Source: Candidatus Obscuribacterales bacterium (GTDB lineage: Bacteria > Cyanobacteriota > Vampirovibrionia > Obscuribacterales > Obscuribacteraceae). From it: a stretch of 36,611 nt of DNA. The DNA lies in NCBI GenBank assembly GCA_019745505.1, contig JAIETE010000115.1, positions 1-36,611 of the forward strand, written 5' to 3'. Below are positions 34,482-36,611 of the stretch, in pieces; the stretch's first letter is position 1; each line of letters opens with the position of its first letter. The notes beneath the pieces were generated by a model. That model saw nothing but the letters and a program-made list of their open reading frames with translations, had not been told where the DNA came from and searched no databases. The position numbers were made by a program, and so were the translations under genes.

Positions 34482-34558
34482 GCCCGGGTAGTCCAACTGG
34501 CAGAGACGCTTGTCTTAGAAACAAGAGGTTAGTGGTTCAAATCCACTGCCGGGCACCA
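34482..34558 (+). tRNA. tRNA with Leu anticodon (UAG) but short variable loop
   Basis: 77 bases, CCA encoded, A73. Anticodon stem CTTGT/ACAAG, loop CTTAGAA, anticodon TAG at 34516-34518 (reads CUA/CUG). D-loop GG and T loop TTCAAAT are canonical. The variable region is only AGGTT, so this is class I, whereas bacterial tRNA-Leu is class II. Acceptor position 7 (G34488) faces G at 66, a mismatch. The amino acid it carries is uncertain. Confidence 0.8.
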
Positions 34559-34561
34559 TAT

Positions 34562-34632
34562 TCCGAGGTCGTCTAATGGTAGGACACGACGCTTTGAACG
34601 TTGGAACGGTGGTTCGAATCCATCTCTCGGAG
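34562..34632 (+). tRNA. tRNA-Gln (UUG), CCA not encoded
   Basis: 71 bases to discriminator G73. Acceptor TCCGAGG/TCTCGGA with T1-A72, usual for Gln. Anticodon stem CGACG/CGTTG, loop CTTTGAA, anticodon TTG at 34594-34596. D loop AATGGTA and T loop TTCGAAT are canonical. Unlike its five neighbours it is followed by ATA, not CCA. Last gene of the array. Confidence 0.92.
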
Positions 34633-34641
34633 ATAATTTTT
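34622..34641 (+). terminator. Terminator overlapping the tRNA-Gln 3' end
   Basis: ATCTC (34622-34626) and GAGAT (34630-34634) can pair around TCG, followed by AATTTTTG. The hairpin uses the last tRNA bases, so it competes with the tRNA fold. The stem is only 5 bp. It lies 17 bases from the stop of the convergent ppk2 gene. Confidence 0.4.
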
Positions 34642-34658
34642 GCGGAAGTTTTGCAGTT

Positions 34659-35777
34659 TCAGTCGAGCCTTATCACATTGCGATGAAAACGAGTGACTAT
34701 GTCTGGATCAGGTGCTATGCGAATCTTTGCCTCGTTTTTTCCCTGATAGTCCATGATGTTGAGAACATGCCTTATGCTTTCCAGGCGCGCCAGTTTTTTA
34801 TTGTTGGATTTGACGATTATCCATGGGCTGAAAGAAGTGTGTGTCTTGCTGAACATCAGTTCTTTGTAATGAGTATAATCGTCCCACAAATCTTGCGCCT
34901 TCTCATCGATTGCACTCAGCTTCCACTGTTTGAGCGGATTTATTCGGCGAGAGCGAAATCTGGTTAGTTGTTCGCTCTTGGAGATGGAAAACCAAAATTT
35001 GACGATAATAATTCCATCTTCATAGAGCATATGCTCATATTCGGGAACCTGCTGCATAAAGCGCTCGTATTCCCTGGTTGTGCAAAATTCGTTGACTGGT
35101 TCTACGACCGCTCGGTTATACCAGCTGCGATCGAAAAAGACGATTTCTCCGGCATTGGGCAGCTGTTTGCTGTAGCGCTGGAAATACCATTGTCCGCATT
35201 CTTCAGCCGTGGGTTTCGGCAAAGCTACAACGCGTATGGAGCGAGGGTTCAGGTGTTCGGTAAACCTGCGAATGGTTCCGCCCTTGCCGGCAGCATCGCG
35301 TCCTTCGAAAAGGATCGCCACTCTTTTGCCCTTCTCCTGCACCCACCTTTGCAGCTTTACGAGCTCTACTTGAAGGGCTACCAGCTCCTCCTCGTATTTG
35401 AGCGTCGATATGATGTCTCGGACTTTGATGTTCTTGGATTTTAGAAGCTCCATCAACCCGCGGTTGGTGTTCAGTCGACTGAGGTCTTCATGATTGAGCT
35501 GATAGGTCGCCTTCTTGATTGGCTTGCGTTTCTTCGTTGCAGTATCTGGGCCGGAAGTTTCCCTGCGCCCATCAAGCTGGCCTTCCACAAGTTCGTCGTC
35601 GATTGCTTGCTGAACGGTTACCAGATTCATCAAGGTCTGGGCAATTTGTTCATCGCTTCCATTCTCATGACCGTTTTTAGCTTTAGTCGCTTTTGTTTTG
35701 CTTTTGGTAGCGCCGGAAGCTGCTGTTTTGGACTGAGTTTTGTTGCCGTTCGAGTTTGTTGATCGCTGACGCCTCAT
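34659..35777 (-). CDS. ppk2: Polyphosphate kinase 2, class I-type, with Lys/Ser/Thr-rich N-terminal tail
   Basis: A 372-residue PPK2 enzyme. The catalytic part (about 95-372) has Walker A FEGRDAAGKGGTIRRF (K165) and Walker B VFFDRSWYNRAVVEPV (D216), then the lid region NPLKQWKLSAID. This is the single-domain class I type, which generally converts NDP and polyP to NTP. It differs in class from the PPK2 at 17856. The first ~90 residues are low-complexity and lysine-rich (KSKTKATKAK, TKKRKPIKK), longer than usual, and may bind the polyP chain; that is inference. Start ATG with GAGGAG closely upstream. Transcribed towards the tRNA array. Confidence 0.95.
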   Translation of the reverse strand: MRRQRSTNSNGNKTQSKTAASGATKSKTKATKAKNGHENGSDEQIAQTLMNLVTVQQAIDDELVEGQLDGRRETSGPDTATKKRKPIKKATYQLNHEDLSRLNTNRGLMELLKSKNIKVRDIISTLKYEEELVALQVELVKLQRWVQEKGKRVAILFEGRDAAGKGGTIRRFTEHLNPRSIRVVALPKPTAEECGQWYFQRYSKQLPNAGEIVFFDRSWYNRAVVEPVNEFCTTREYERFMQQVPEYEHMLYEDGIIIVKFWFSISKSEQLTRFRSRRINPLKQWKLSAIDEKAQDLWDDYTHYKELMFSKTHTSFSPWIIVKSNNKKLARLESIRHVLNIMDYQGKNEAKIRIAPDPDIVTRFHRNVIRLD

Positions 35778-35997
35778 GTGCTCCTCGCAATTTTGGTGAT
35801 TCTCTTAGTATCAAAGACCGAGAATGCAAGCTGAGCAACATTCTTATGGACGATTCGATAGGGTCAATCCGGAAAAGTCCGCAAGACAAAACGACAGCGT
35901 CCGTATAAATTGCTCTTAGAGAGCTATTCTTGGCGCTGCCGTTTTGAGGTATCTAAGTGCGTTCAAGGAGTTCTTGTTCGTCCGGCTCTTAGAATAG

Positions 35998-36045
35998 CAC
36001 CTTCAATTTTTCTCCCATCATCTTAAAGGATGATACCTGAAGGTG
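35998..36045 (-). terminator. Nested inverted repeats after the zinc-ribbon gene
   Basis: Outer arms CACCTTCA (35998-36005) / TGAAGGTG (36038-36045) enclose an inner hairpin ATCATC (36017-36022) / GATGAT (36029-36034). It starts 5 bases past the stop of the 36051 gene. There is no long T-run after it, so it may be a terminator or an RNA-stabilising 3' structure. Confidence 0.4.
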
Positions 36046-36050
36046 GCCTG

Positions 36051-36404
36051 CTATCTGGCGAAAGACTCGAGATATCCGCATGCCTTGCAGTGCTTGGTGA
36101 CAACCGGTGATGACGGCTCCTGATTGACGCCGGCACCGTCAACTTTGGGGCTTCCCTGCACCCAGGTTGATATGTGCACGGCAGATCCGGATCTGTCGAG
36201 CAGGAAGCCATTCTCGAATGCCCCACCGCATTTTGGGCAACTATTGTCGATTATGCGCTTTTGAACATCTTCGTATCTTTGCACCTCAGTGCCAATGTCA
36301 GCGCGTTTGCTGCTGACTTCGCGCAATAGAATCATTCCGGTGACAAGCGTGTTAATGACCACAACGCAAATTATCAACGTCTTTGATGACTTCAATGAAA
36401 TCAT
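36051..36404 (-). CDS. Membrane-anchored zinc-ribbon protein
   Basis: A 117-residue protein. Residues about 8-27 form one membrane helix (TLIICVVVINTLVTGMILL). The following part has two Cys pairs, CPKCGG (about 56) and CKACGY (about 106), which should bind one zinc ion as a ribbon; the W-V-x-G and CGYLE context resembles DUF6487-type proteins from memory. Its ATG overlaps the stop of the upstream gene in ATGA, so it is translated by coupling and both genes likely act together. Function unknown. Confidence 0.7.
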   Translation of the reverse strand: MISLKSSKTLIICVVVINTLVTGMILLREVSSKRADIGTEVQRYEDVQKRIIDNSCPKCGGAFENGFLLDRSGSAVHISTWVQGSPKVDGAGVNQEPSSPVVTKHCKACGYLESFAR

Positions 36405-36611
36405 AGTTCGGCATCTCTCTTTTCGGACCTTTTCATTATATCTGTCAGCTCGCTTTGCAATAGTTTCGATTCATAAGGCTTGCCGTGACCTGCAAGCAGG
36501 CGTGTGACGTCCAGAAGAGTATATTTTTGCAAGCAAAGATTTCGCGCCCTTTTGTCCAGAGTGAACCATTCATGCCCCATTACCGGTTTGGGAAACATCG
36601 TATGCAGATTG
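36401..36611 (-). CDS. Small protein or C-terminal fragment, unknown
   Basis: From the ATG at 36598 it encodes 65 residues (MFPKPVMGHEWFTLDKRARN onward), mostly charged and helical, with no membrane segment or known motif. The frame stays open to the window edge, so the real start may lie outside. No ribosome site is visible within the 13 bases before the ATG. Its TGA overlaps the ATG of the zinc-ribbon gene, so the two form a coupled pair. Confidence 0.55.
   Translation of the reverse strand, partial: NLHTMFPKPVMGHEWFTLDKRARNLCLQKYTLLDVTRLLAGHGKPYESKLLQSELTDIMKRSEKRDAEL

Noticed and set aside
34007-34524. Minus-strand ORFs across the tRNA array
   Set aside because: They are complements of tRNA genes; stop-free frames here result from structured GC-rich RNA sequence.
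35846-35908. 20-codon plus-strand ORF in the gap upstream of ppk2
   Set aside because: No ribosome site and no recognisable composition; likely chance.

Overview
The window comes from a bacterial chromosome of roughly 50% G+C, with short intergenic gaps, Shine-Dalgarno-led genes, several TTG/GTG starts, and many tetratricopeptide-repeat (TPR) and secreted orphan proteins. It combines a polyphosphate/glycogen gene set, a Ser/Thr kinase with a leucine-rich sensor, RpaA/OmpR-like regulators and a cyanobacterial-style FAD oxidoreductase. This suggests a non-photosynthetic cyanobacterial relative of the Melainabacteria/Vampirovibrionia (Obscuribacter-like) type. That assignment is inference; no rRNA or marker gene is present, and no transposase, integrase or CRISPR array was seen.

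Layout. 1-3.1 kb: tail of a histidine kinase, a secreted TPR protein, a TauE-type permease and an OmpR-family regulator. 3.1-4.4 kb: a secreted orphan and msrA. 4.5-7.6 kb: glycogen debranching enzyme (glgX) and an aldo/keto reductase. 7.6-9.7 kb: a lipoprotein, an HtrA-like protease and a 52-residue small protein. 9.9-15.5 kb (minus strand): glgB, class I fumarase and a transmembrane Ser/Thr kinase, closely spaced. 15.6-20.6 kb: a methyltransferase, gldA, a class III-type PPK2 with fabH, and a small membrane protein. 20.8-25.1 kb: a kinesin-light-chain-like TPR protein, a TonB-C-domain membrane protein, a secreted PrxQ-like peroxiredoxin and an FAD oxidoreductase. 25.2-27.1 kb: a second OmpR regulator facing a histidine kinase with an intact LOV photoreceptor motif. 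27.2-33.5 kb: epimerase, ABC exporter, two secreted orphans and a Cys/Met-metabolism PLP enzyme. 33.6-34.65 kb: a consensus promoter, a structured leader with two small ORFs, then six tRNA genes. 34.66-36.6 kb: a class I-type PPK2 and two small coupled genes.

The storage polymer theme links much of the window. GlgX and GlgB remodel glycogen, two different PPK2 classes move phosphate between polyphosphate and nucleotides, GldA handles glycerol/dihydroxyacetone, and fumarase sits in the same transcription unit as glgB and a membrane kinase. The most unusual part is the tRNA array. The neighbouring tRNA-Pro(UGG) and tRNA-Tyr(GUA) both depart from the universal elbow (position 18 is A, position 55 is G), tRNA-Pro also has A37, and the Leu-anticodon (UAG) tRNA lacks the long variable arm expected of a bacterial tRNA-Leu. 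A hydrophobic reading frame runs without a stop straight into the array.
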